From: Neelides folsomi
Lineage: Eukaryota; Arthropoda; Collembola; Neelipleona; Neelidae
NCBI GenBank assembly: GCA_034687125.1
Contig: JAQGBZ010000200.1
Coordinates: 1 to 64,000 of the forward strand
Direction of reading: 5' to 3'
DNA length: 64,000 nucleotides
Position numbers and translations under genes: made by a program. The notes under the pieces are model-generated. The model was given only the letters and a program-made list of their open reading frames with translations, searched no databases and was not told where the DNA came from. Below are positions 38,173 through 50,845 of this stretch, piece by piece (the stretch's first letter is position 1; each line of letters starts with the position of its first letter).

Positions 38173-41100
38173 TATAGGTACTCTACTTAACTATTTACAC
38201 CTTTACACACACTTCAAAAATCTTGAATCCCAAGACGAACCATGACATGTTTTTAATATTCGATATAAATTATGGTCTACACTTTTACAGTAGTTATATA
38301 CTTATGTACTATATTTGCATGGTAGTATTATTATGAATTTATATTTTGAATTATTAATGTGCTGATGAATTAATAATCACCCACTTTATTTACACAAATA
38401 GTTGTGAAAAATTGATACTAAATATTTCTTCTCTTAATTACTTTGTTATTCAAGCAAAACGAAATTGAAAAATGCTAATTTCTTTAATGTCTCAAACCAT
38501 AACAAAAATTGAAATTTTACATGGAATATTTTTACAGCATTAATGAATGGTGCCTCATTAAACTTTGTCAATATGTAAAATACTAGTGCGAAATGAAATA
38601 AAGATCTTATCTTATGTTAAATAACCTTATTATCCTTTTTAATTATAAAATTATAAGTACTTTTTTGCTATTCTTACTTTATATTGTTTTCATCATTTTA
38701 TTCATTTTCATCATATACTTTTAGGTATATTTATCTACACAGATTCATTTAAAATAAATTAAATATCGGGGCGATTTAGCACAATTTTTACCGCCATCCA
38801 ACTGTGACAATTGTTATTATAATGTTAATTTTTATGTTTATAGATGGGGCGAAGATTTTTTTGAATTACCCCAAATTAACAAGTCAATTTCGCGTGGTCA
38901 ATGAACATTGTTACAAATTACAATACATTGTAATAATTATCAATGGCATTACAACATAATGATTAAATTTTTTAATATGTAATGAAACTAAATTATTTAC
39001 AATCTGATGAAACTAACTGTAAATGGCAAGGGAAAGTCTTTGGCTTTATCATAAAAGTTACTTTGAATGGCAAGTTAAGTGTAGGCATTGGTGATGGTGT
39101 TTGGCACAACCTATCCCAGCTTAACAAAATCTCCTTTCTCCTTTGTATAAAGATCCAAGCATTTGCAAGTAGAGAGAGCCATGGTGGCGTTGGAATCAAT
39201 TCGGCCTTCTTCCCTTTCCATTCTCTCGTCATGGTTAATTCTACATACACATACAGATCGGTCCGAAAGAGAGCCTCCTTTGTCGAACTTAACCCACTCA
39301 TGATATAAGAGCCTAAATCAAGTTACATTTAATCTAATGAATTGTTTCTTTCGCTGTTACTGAGTAGATTTTTTATAGTTATTTATTCGGAGTCAAAGTA
39401 AATGTACAAATGATGTTGAAATTAGATACGATAAAGGATCTTTCGTCCATTACCTCTGCTATGTCGAGGAAAATGTCTCTGAGGACTTGGAATAGTATTC
39501 GTCTTTGTTATGACTTTACTAGAATTCACACAAAGACCAATTAACAAATAAAACTTTAATAAAAACCCGAAAGGGACTCTCTTACGGTTCACCCTGTATT
39601 CCATTTCCATTAGAATCTTTATATTTGTTTTTGTTTTTGCCAATATGCGAAGCGAACATACAAATATAAATATTCAAATATAACATTCCTAACTATAAAA
39701 AAATTGATTAAAACTTCTTTAATTGTGGCATTTAGTTTTAGTATAATGTTTTATAAAGGATCATTAAAGTTTTTACGGGTGAATGAACATTAATCTTGAA
39801 TCCTTAATTTTTGAGTTGTTTCAACAATTATTTATTATTATTTAATATTTAACGTTAATATTATTGTAATAAAATTGTTAATTCAAAATAAATAAACATA
39901 AATAGTGTGTCGATAGGCTAAATAAATACAATAAAGGATTTTTCCTGTTCAATGAATTACCTTTATAACAAACTAATTTGATCCTAACAATACTCCAATT
40001 AACGTTTCGACGAAAAAAACTCCTAAAAGAGGATTTATGTTGTAAGTACATATTAACTTCAATAGTTCATACATTTTCCATCCTTAAGGACAAACAGGCA
40101 CAATTAAAATACACGAATCGAATCAACACTTCTCATATTTGTAAGCACAAAATGGATCTTTTAATAATAATTAATAATATGATTCATTTATTGTCGAAAT
40201 ATTTATTATTTTATTATCATGATGGTTTTCATTATAATCATAAATCAGCGGAATAATAAAATGAAATGTTTAAATGTGAAGTGTATCATAATTGTAGCAG
40301 GATGAGCGAAACAAACATTGCGGTCGTGTGGATTAATAACTCTATTAAAATGATAGTAGAATGAATAAGGAGAAGCTTAAATGGCAAAAGAGAGTGAATA
40401 TTTCCCAATCCTTTTCTATTATCTTAAACAATTAATGTCTTTCTAAATGTTTTTATTCAAATGGTCTCATAACCCCTCAAAATTAAAGACGAGGGTTTTG
40501 TGTGGCACGAAGATTTAGTGTTTTTCTATTTAATTTGAACCAGTACATTGGTCCTTTTCTATTGTCCTCGAGGTAAATTGAAATCGGGCACAGAGGCGGC
40601 TACTCTTGAGTTCTCGTCACCGCTAAACACCTTTTATCCTCATTTAAACACTTTTATATTTCCTATCTCTCCGCCCTTGAAATTTCACATTAATCAACTT
40701 GAAACTTTTGTCATCTGCTCCGATCACATGGCCGTTTCTAACCTTCCTCTGGCCTTTGCCTAAAAAGTTTAAAATTCCTCAAACGACACCACATCCATTA
40801 AAGATAAATATAGCGGCGAAGAGGAAATTGAATTGGATTTTATTGTGGAGGCAATGGGAGGTTCTCTCATGATGCATGGAGATTAGGCGGATTGAAACCA
40901 AATGGAACTTGTGGGTTTTGAAGATATTTCGATTAAAAATCCGAGGGGCTGAATTCTCATCGTTGGAGGATCCGGAGTCACTTGGGCCCAATGGAGGGGC
41001 TTAGAGGAGATGGAGATCAAAAAATGGGGTGGAGGCAGAAGACCCCATCTGCTTCGGATGAAGTGGAGACTCCCATGGGACGCTAAAGGATTTCCTCCTG

Positions 41101-41371
41101 GTCGGAATTTATAACATAACTCTCGGATTTCTGACTATCATAAAGCCATTCCATTGGAGGGAGAAGTAAGACTCTTCCTCCTTGCTCCGCCACTCTCTTC
41201 TTCCCTATCCATTTATTACCCGGCTCCGACTCTCAACTTTCCCCCTTATCATTAATCCTGCCCTCCTGAATATGCATCCACTTTAAACCTCTCATATCAT
41301 ATTCAAAGTAAATTGGATTCAATTTAACGTTAATTTATGAAAATAATTTCTCATCTTTTACTTGATAAACT

Positions 41372-41427
41372 CAGAGTGAGAAAGAGAGAGAATGAGTGAG
41401 AGAGAAAGAGTGAGAATGAGTGAGAAA
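41372..41427. repeat. GA-rich simple repeat
   Basis: Irregular tandem GAGTGAGA / GAGAAAGA / GAATGAGT units for about 56 bases. This could be a GAGA-factor-type site or a plain microsatellite. Confidence 0.7.
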
Positions 41428-44400
41428 ATTAAACTGATTCCCCCAAATACAATAAGTATGAAAAGAGCAATATTAAGAACAAGATGAGTTTTATTGGTAT
41501 TGGGAAGATGGGAATTATCTCAAAATGTAATTCGGAATTGTCTTTATGAAATTATACGCACCGTTCAATTCCAATCTTATTTGTAATTTCTCCTTTGAAG
41601 TGCTTTTATGGTTTGTTCAAGAAAGATGTAAATTTAAATAAAGGAGTGGGAATGGAAAGTTCCTCAAGTATCCCGGTAATGATAATGAGAATAATGAAAA
41701 GGTTGAAGTGGAAGGAAGGGGAAGTTTGTATCAGTTGGATTCGCGGGTTGATGATTCGAGGGTTGAATGAAACTTTGATTTGATTCTTTGAGGAAAGTTT
41801 TCTTATTAATTCCTCTCGGAAAGCCGTTCTCTACAGATGGCTTACCCGGGCTTTGGGGCCTCTGAAGTTCCCGAGTTCGATCAAAGAGGAAAAAAGAGAA
41901 ATTATTGTCTGAAAGACCTGCAATCGGAACGCAAAGGCGGATTAAGTGAGTCTTGGGTGAAAGGAGGAAAGTTTCCAAGTCTGCTCAACCATGTATCTTA
42001 TTCCCAAAACTTTCCCCCCAACTTCTCTTTTCGGAAGAAGTCGGGCTGAATTTTCTTTCATTTTTTGGTGCGACGTTCTGCCGTCGTTTCTGTCTCTCTA
42101 ATCCTCCACAACCATTATATTTTATTATATATCTTCCATTTCTTCCGACGAGCCCCAACTCCCTTTTATTTTTCATCCTCATGGCTCCTTTGCGAATTTT
42201 TCAGAATTTCAAGTCAAGGGGCTTCCAGTTCCTTTGCCCCTTTAAATCCCCTAGACTTGAAGTTTAATAAAAGTAAAAGATTTTTGTAGCAAAATGCGAG
42301 GAGCCATAAGTTTGGAAAGGTTTTTTATTTATTAAAATGGTCCAAGAGAGTCGTGAAGAAGGAAAGCTCGAGAAATTCCAGTTTACTTTTTGAAATTGAG
42401 CAATCATTTATTTTTGAGACAAGGACACTTCAGGCGTCCTATGATGGAGAATGTGAATTATAGGGACATTAGGAGTGAGGCGGAATTTCTCTGGCGTTAG
42501 GAAAAAGGATAGTTTAATCCCAGACGGGAGGGAATCGCGTGGCGCACAATCGGAGTCCGGGATTGTACCCGCTTTGCCTCAAGAGCCTCTTTACTTTCAA
42601 TCAACGATGGCTATTGAGCCTCCTCCGAGCTCCATCAATGTAATCTCCTCTTCAATCCTCCGACCTCGCCCAAAATCAGATCAGGAGACCCACCGCCAAT
42701 TTCTACTCACGTCGGAAGGCTACTTGGACCAAGAGGACTTGGGAGCTTCTAATCATCGTCCCACTTAATCTCCTCTGCATTCCACGGGAATCCCTGCTGG
42801 AAGTGAACGAGGAAAACTCATTCAATTTACCAACTCGTGACAAACGGGGACTTTCAACTACTGCGTCAATAATCAAATCTCCATTGTCTTCTCGCCTCTC
42901 TGACTCTCAATTTGCACTCTATTCTCTCCTCATTTCCCCAATGGATCGAACTTCGAACTTAATGGAAAACACTTTTCCTCTTTGCATTTCCACCAAATCG
43001 AAGATCTAACTTTCCTAATTCAATTATTTACTCCATTCCTTTATTCAGATCTTGCATATTTTAAATCCGGATTAAAAATAGAATTTCTATAAATATTTTA
43101 TGCTCCATACAATAAAAAAAGTTTAAAAGGCACTAATAATTTACAAAATGGATACAGTAACTTAATCATAGTAAAAATTATTGTAATAAAATATTTTTAA
43201 AATCACTTTCTTGTATTAAAGTCATTGTTTCTTCCATTTATCCTGGGTTTGTGATATTTTGTAGTATGTAATATACGTAGAATGAGAGGTTGATGGAATG
43301 AAAATGTAAATTTGGTTGGATCGTTCTTCGTGCATGGCGTCAGGAGCTTGAAAAATGATTGAAAAGCTAACGATCCCATGACAGATTTTCAATCTCCGTC
43401 CCTACTTCCACATTACACTTACATCAAATCAAATTGTGCCTTCTCTTTGCTTTCAACGGACTGAACCAGATTTCAATTTCAATCTTTTATCCGCTTGCGT
43501 TCCCATCCATCTTGGAGATCCTTTCCCGCTTTACAAAGTGTCAAGACACCAATTACCTTGAGACGTCCCTTGTTTATTTCCGAAACGCCATAAGCTCACA
43601 AATCCAATTACAATGAATAATTTTAGAGTGGCATTTGCCATTTAGAAGTCCATGAATGAATTTAATATTCCCATTAAATGTAGAATATTTAACTAACGCT
43701 AACATAACGATTATCATTCTATCTGTATTAAATGTACAATTATTAAAATTAGACTCTTTAGGTATAAAATAGAATGGACCAACGATGCCAACGATCCAAC
43801 CTTGAAAATCATCTTAGTGCCAATGATCGGCTAACTTTGTTTTCCATATTAATAATAATCGTCCAAATGGTAATTTGAGATCGTAAAGAATTATTTATTC
43901 CCTTCATATGTGGAAACAATAGGATTTGTGGTTGGATTTATGAATACATAAATATCGAGAAGACATTGATGATAGGAAAACGAGAGGTTTTTAGATTTCA
44001 TGTGTGTGTGCAACCACTCTTAGTTTTGTCACAAAGAGGCTTAATTCGCTTATGAGAGATTTTTGTGAGATGACAGAATAAGCGAGAGATGCCAGGGGTG
44101 TAATGAAGGATTGCTATTGAAGGCGCTGTGGATGAGATTGGGGAAGTTTGGCGGTGAGGGCATTAAGCGAGGGTTATTTCATCTTACATTTGTGTCTACC
44201 CAGACACGGCTAATGCATTAGGAAGATTGAATTTTCTTTCCAAGCTCCTTCCGGACCGAGGACACATTCGGGTGTCAAGATCCCTTTGTAGTAAAGGCAT
44301 CTCCCGACTCGGGTCGAAGTTGATGGGAGCAGAATTTTGGATTCCGACGACGCTCTTTCTCTCAGCTCCACTTATGCTCTCTTTCATTGGGGAATTTCTC

Positions 44401-46136
44401 CTTCCTCCACCTTTCCCTTAAAAAGAAAAAAGCCTATCCGAATTACCGTTCTTTTTTCGTCTACCTTAACTAGACTATGTAAGTATGATACATGTACAGG
44501 GGGTAAAGCATAATGTATACTGTATATTTATCTTAAGTTATAGTATAAAAGATGTGATGTAACCATTATATTGTAAATTCAAATTGAGATTCAATTTTTA
44601 CTTGATTGCAACACAATCATTTGACTATTGAATTATGTGTTTGTAATATTGTAATAGTGATATTATCTAAGCATGGAGTTAAAGTTAAAACATTTGTTAC
44701 AACTCTAAAACTAAAATGTAATTAAAATGTCTCGAATACAAAATGAAGAAGATAAATATTTTTATTTTTACGATTTTGTTTCATGAGATAAATGGGAACT
44801 TAAATATTATATTAGAAGTTACTTTGAACTGACGTCGTCGTTTCTGTTTTTGATGGGTTCCTCACTCAGATGCTCATTTAATTTCATGGTGGTTGCAAGC
44901 GACTCCTCATCATTTTATGAGCACATTTTATGATTGGAATAAATCGACTTTGTCTCCTTGATCCGCTCGCGAACAGGTGAAGTTGGCAGGTGCGAGGAGG
45001 AGAAATAACATTTTTGTCCGCCCTCCCCTCCTTCTCCGCCCGATCAGGCCCAGACATCAAGAGATGTCAACTCAATTCCATAACCTAATCTTCCATATTC
45101 TGCTTCAAATATTCTTGACTTACACTCCATTTGCTCCCTCATTTCCCTCACTGTCTGTTCAGCCGAGAGAACAGAAACGGGACGAGTAAACACAAAATTG
45201 GTTCTCTTTCAACCTCAACAAACCAATTGGTTCATAATTCACATCATGTTCTTCAAGTTGTTCCAGGGGCTTTTCACTTTTGTATATCATTACACATGCA
45301 TACTTTGTGATATGGAGCACAAGTGTATTGACATGATGTTCTTTATTTGAACTAATAGATCATTATTTCATCACATAAAAATGATTCATATTGCTTAATT
45401 TTAAAACTTTGAAAGGATGATGAAAACTGTCAATGAGCATGGCCTATAATAAGTATGTATGACTCATGTTATGACAATTTAGATTCACGAAGTCCAACGG
45501 CTAAAAAGTATCCAAGTTAATTTTATCGATTCGTTGCTTGAATAATTCCAGACTGGTTTTAGGTACAATAAGACAATTATTGATATTACTCACTCAGAAA
45601 TAATATAAGAGAATGAGATTGTGTTCACCATGATGGTTAATAAGATTGTCTGAATCAATGAATTAAACGAGTCAACGGCCAGGTTCAATGATAATGATAT
45701 AAAAAACACAACATTTCTCATTATTACACCCTATCTTAATATATTCATAAATACTCGGGCATTGTTAAAGATTATCGCTAAAAAAGTCTGGGGTTCTTAA
45801 TTAATTATTATAATTAACTACAGAAGATACTTGTGTACACTGTACACATGTACAACATACTCTACCTATAAAGGGCGTTAAATATCTTAATTTTAATCAT
45901 CGTAGTGTAATAATTAGAGATTTTTGATAAAGTTAAGTCATAATAATTCTATTTAATTAAATTATAAAGATTATTGTATACCATACAGCTTTTACCTTCG
46001 TTTCATTTGTCATCCGCACATTTGACTTTATTGACTTAAATGAACTTAAATTTGTTTAGAATAAAAAATGTTTCAATGAGTGTTTTTGAAGGGAGTTGAT
46101 CGGTAATTAGCAAGGATGTGAAACTTGGTATTCGGA

Positions 46137-46208
46137 CAATTGTCAACGTCCCATTGTTACCAATTGTATTCAAATGTGATTGAAGATCCTCTCCGCTTCC
46201 ATTGTTCT
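46137..46208. promoter_or_regulatory. Cluster of Sox-type motifs
   Basis: ACAATTGT (46137-46144), CCATTGTT (46151-46158), CAATTGT (46161-46167) and CCATTGTTCT (46199-46208) lie within 72 bases, in a less AT-rich island about 0.8 kb before the candidate Hr51 promoter. CATTGTT is the Sox HMG-box core. Confidence 0.35.
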
Positions 46209-46969
46209 CCGATTGATTCGCTTGGGGTTCTCTGCGTGATTTCTGGTCGTCGCGTGGCGTCCACTCCCACAAAATCCCTTCTTAGCTCCCAACTTCATCC
46301 CAAAATTTCATCCTAAATGCTTTCAATGATTGAATGCCTTCCTTAATTTATGTATAGAAATTATCTAAAGCTAAAAGCTAAAGTTTTCCATGCTGCTTCC
46401 CAGAACTAGAAAACCACCATTAAACATTTTTCATATAAAATATTCATTTCATTTAAGCACAAATACATACATATATCCTACATACCATACATGTATTTAA
46501 TGCATATTTACACAGCTCAATGCATATTCACTACTTCTTTGTTAATTAATTCCATTATTCCGAACACTCCAAAATTGTACACGTGTCATTATTTAAAATA
46601 TTGTATGAATCAAAAAGTCACTTGACAGATATCTACCATTTCATACACTTCATTTGTTTATCAATATTCCATTATAACAAAATATTGACTTCATTAAGGC
46701 TCTACTCGTCAGCTCGCCATTCATAAAACATATATTTTATATAATAACTGTATTTACCCAATACTGTCTGTAGATATAAACTCTTACTATTAGATAAATT
46801 GTATATAAATAAAATTGGCATAAAAGGTAACAGAAGTAAGTTGAGGGGCATAGAGGGATCGTGAAGGAGGGCTCGTGTAATTGAAGGTGATATCGGGTAG
46901 GAGCGGGTGGAAGTTTGTTTTCTCCATAGGAGGAATCCTCACCACCATCCCAAAGAAGAGAAGTCAGTG

Positions 46970-47212
46970 AGGCAGTCAGTCAGTTGTTGTTAGTCACAGC
47001 GGCCGGAGGTTTCTTCTGATTGGGCCCTTTTCGGAAAAGGGCTGGAGTCAAAGAGAAATCCCGAGAAAGCGAATGCGCCACCGATCTCTGGTGGACTTAT
47101 AAAAGCTTCCAATCACACCGCCACAGATTCCAAACATCTCTCAAACCAAAACTCCTACGAGAAGAAATCCCTCAAGTCCACATGGAACTCACAACACACA
47201 AACACAAAAGTG
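46970..47212 (+). promoter_or_regulatory. Candidate promoter and first exon of the nuclear receptor gene
   Basis: A TCAGT initiator-like run at about 46974-46983 (GTCAGTCAGTTGTTG) starts a less AT-rich stretch. An ATG at 47182 in a good context (CCACATGG) opens MELTTHKHKS and ends with one base of a split codon at 47212 before a GTAAGT donor. The receptor exon has a compatible phase-1 acceptor at 50854-50855 (TTTGAAG). Joining them gives MELTTHKHKS, then ESEKPPSP. The frame is open back to about 47020. The mRNA is not observed. Confidence 0.5.
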
Positions 47213-50200
47213 GTAAGTTGGACATCTCAATTATCTTTTCATCTTCCCTCCTCATGCTTATTTACAATTAACTAATTGCTAATTTACTTTCCCGAATATT
47301 ATTTACTACTAAACACAACTAACATTCTAATCCATAAATCATCAATTATTCGTACAATTAAAAAATACGGTTTGTTAAAAATTAGAGATACAGTGCTGGT
47401 ACAAAAATACATTCTGATAAATAGCATAATTAAAATAGGCTTTAAATTACGTATTTAACAAACAAGATTAAAATATGTATTTGTACATAATGATAATCAT
47501 ATTCCAACTGACTCAATTTAGCATCAATCTGGTTCATTTGGTTAAAAGGAAGAGATAAAGTTAGAAAGTATATGAAACGCGCTGGGTGTAATGAAAAGTA
47601 CAGTTCAATCAAGCATTCATATGGAAATTCATAAACTCAAATTGGAGTCACAGACGATGGCTTTACAATGTAGAACCAATTTTTTGTAAAGTCTGGCCCA
47701 ACATGCAAATGACTCTCCAATGGTTGATGACATCTGTGTCAAATTAGTCGATTAAAAATTAAGAATGGGGTTTGAAATGGGAAGATGCGTCTGTGAAAAA
47801 CCACCGGCCCATGTGCTTCTTCCGGCCCTGTATGGTAAAAAGAAGCTCGCACCCTCCACTTGAGCAAAAACATCCAACAGTTGGGCTCAATTGTTCTCCA
47901 AAGGAGAACCGATGAGTCTCAGATGGGAGATGGGCTCAAGTCCATACACATTCATTTTCTATCGTCCGGAGGAGGGTCGGGAATGTAAATCGGAGTCGAA
48001 GAATAAATTAGGGGTGAGAAAAATGGATTGGAGTTGTAAGCCAGGGCTTTAGGACCCACCAGCTCTCTTTCATTCCTCCTTTCTCATCCCAACACTCCCT
48101 TCAATAGTTCACTAAATATGGTCCATTCTTTCCTTCCTGCACCAGATCGTCCCTTCAACTTACAATTATATTTACAGACACACACATGCTGAACTCATAC
48201 GCTTTTTTGCTTAAATATCATATGAAGAATTAATAAGATTTTAATAACAAAATCGAACTTGCAGCAAAAGATGGATCATTATTAACATACATACTTTATC
48301 AAATTAATTTAATTTCAAAATGTTTAACATTAAGAATATGTACGATAAATATACTACACACTATAAATACATAGGTATACCTATTTTCTTAATACTTTGT
48401 TAACATCAATTTTCAACTACACTGAAATAATAAGCATTGAAACCTACTTTTACTACTTAATAATATAAATATATTTTAATAGAATTATTTTTTAATATTT
48501 TATTAGACTCGCTCTTTAAGCAAATAAGAGTATCCATTTTCCTTAAAAGTGAGCCTTAATTTCGAATATATCCAAATATCCATAAGTACAGGTAGAGTAC
48601 TACGTACGAGATACGAATAATACCTTTACTCGCATCTTAAAGCATACAATTTAATAAATGAGACTCGGGGAAGATTCAATGTGTATATTTATAGCCAAAT
48701 ATTAATTCCATGATTGATCGATTGTTGATGTTGAAATTGGAAATGACATTTCACCGGTTAAAGAGAGGAGGGACAAAAGGGAGAGATGAGAACATAATGG
48801 GGAAATTGATAATAGGGGTCTTGGAAATTGGTCCATTGGGGTTCGCCATATAGAATTGTGAAATCTAAATAAATATATGCTCGATTGATACTCGACCATA
48901 TATTCCCAGTGGCGTATTGGTTTTCAATAGAATGTTTTGATTGTAAGCAGATGAATTTGGGACAAGTTTTGAAGTCGAGGTGTGGTGAGAGGAAAAGGGT
49001 GAACCTCCGCACCAGTTGTGGAGAAGGCAAATAGTCAAAAATGGCACCAGTATAATTGAACGACGAAGGAAGGAGTGAGCAGAGAGTTAATCCTGGCTTA
49101 AGTGGAGCCCTTTTAAATGAATATTAGTGCGATGGAATAAGCGTTTAGGGACTATGAATCACTCCTCTCTTTTACTTCCTTCCTGATCCTGACTCGGAGA
49201 GATTCCTGGAGCTCAGCCCTTGCAAATTGCTCCCAAGTGCTTCACTCTCCCTAACTCCTTTTTGCCATCTCTATGCAAAATCCAGTCTCATTTCATTACC
49301 AGCTGCACTCAATTCCCCATTCGATCAAAAAGGCTCAAGCTCAATAGACAAAGCTTAAGAACCGAACCGCAGATGCTCATTTCATTCCGCTCCCATCTTA
49401 TTCTAATCTTTTGACATTTTATCCAATTTACTTCCACTAATGCTTTATGAATAAAATGGTAAACTATTCATTCTAACAATGTTAAATCTCCATTGATAGT
49501 AAAAGTTCTTGAACATTTAAATTGTTTTAAGATAATGAATTTGCCAACTTATTGCTAGATTAACTTTTCTATTAAATAATATCCGCAGATCGATATTAAT
49601 TCATTTGTTTGAATCCGAGAGAAAGTTTTGGCAAAAACCATGAAAAAAAAGAATTTAATTTCATGAAGATAGAAGTCGTGTGAGTGGGGAGATTTTGGAT
49701 GAGCCAATTAGCTAAAATGTAAGTCGAAGTGTGCTGAAGTTTTTATAGTGAAAACCGGTAAAAGTTTAAGGGGGAGATGAGATGGGAGTTGGTTTAAGAG
49801 GATGGCCATAAAATATATTTGAGAGTCTCCTCTCCTCCGTCCTATCCAATTTTATTGGAGGCGGGAGTGGAAGGGAGAATAAATTGATGGTTTCAAAGTG
49901 ATTAAATGAGAGCGCAGGGGAAGAAGGGCCCCCTGGGGGAATAATTAATTCCCGATTGCCACTTTATGGCCAACTAAGCTCCTTTACTTCACCTACGCAC
50001 ATTGTTTCCCCAGTCCTTATCTGTATGCAAAAAGTTAAAGTTTCAAAGTGTCGAGAAATCCTGGAAACTTTCTCAATTCATTTCCTTCCCCCCTTACAAG
50101 ATTCATATTACGTACCAAACCGTACAATATACTTTCATCTTATAAACGAACGCCTATGAATAGTTGAAATGAAAAACTTGCAAAACGTAAAATAGTAGTT

Positions 50201-50845
50201 GTGCTTGAACAAAACACATTTGCAGTTTTGTTGTAATGACTTTCTTTCTTTTTTATAAAATATAAAATGATCAAGGATTTGATAAATCTATGAAATTAAG
50301 TATACCATATATCGACATTACTAGAATTTTAACTTAAAACAAAATCAATTCTATTTAACAATTGTATACTTTTCGCAACCTACTTCGTTTGTATATTGAC
50401 TCATTATGGATAAGGAAAAGTAAGAGAAAAGTTTTATTAAGAGAGCTTCAGAAAATTCTGCAATAAAAAGTTTGTTTGTGAATGGCTATGAATCAGGGAA
50501 ATCAGGAGATTTTGATTCAATCTATACAAAAGTCACGTTCCTGCCTTATAATGGTGTGGTTATTCCAAAGCACCAAAATACAGAATGTACTTCACAGGCA
50601 TTTTCATAGCACTATCAATTTCATAGTCCAAACTTTACTACTATAAACACAAAGATACAAAGTTGTATACAAACATATATGGTACATACCTTTTCATACA
50701 GGTACAAGGGGTCAATTTATGGTTTTACTCAATAAACTTTGAGTAACGGTATTCTCTTCGTCTATTGTAAACACAAAGATTGGATCAAGATACCAATGAA
50801 AATTAAATATCAGTATTGCTCTTTTATTGAAAATAATAAAAATGA
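47213..50845 (+). other. Probable first intron of the nuclear receptor gene
   Basis: 3.6 kb without coding signal, with less AT-rich islands at about 47640-48150, 48650-49420 and 49690-50100. It would be an intron if the 47182 exon is used, otherwise upstream flank. Confidence 0.5.

Larger units (their letters stand above)
38173..46969. other. Gene-free region upstream of the nuclear receptor
   Basis: AT-rich DNA alternates with less AT-rich single-copy islands at about 39000-39310, 40540-41300, 41600-42990, 43250-43620, 44000-44420, 44830-45200 and 46090-46320. Frames of 60-105 codons occur in the islands on both strands but show no domains, no codon pattern and no splice partners. A 17-base palindrome with one centre base (TGTGTACA-C-TGTACACA) is at 45832-45848. 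Confidence 0.55.

Noticed and set aside
39180-39302. Small frame MVALESIRPSSLSIL with a good start context
   Set aside because: 41 codons, overlaps longer frames on both strands, no second line of evidence.
41837-42049. 70-codon frame preceded by an acceptor-like CTCTACAG
   Set aside because: No donor or partner exon that fits, no domain, and overlapping frames of equal length exist on the same and opposite strand.
42475-42768. 97-codon frame in the largest island
   Set aside because: Low-information sequence without domain. Island composition alone explains it.
47020-47181. Extending the receptor's candidate first exon upstream to 47020
   Set aside because: The frame is open but lacks an ATG before 47182, and the initiator-like run suggests this part is 5' UTR.
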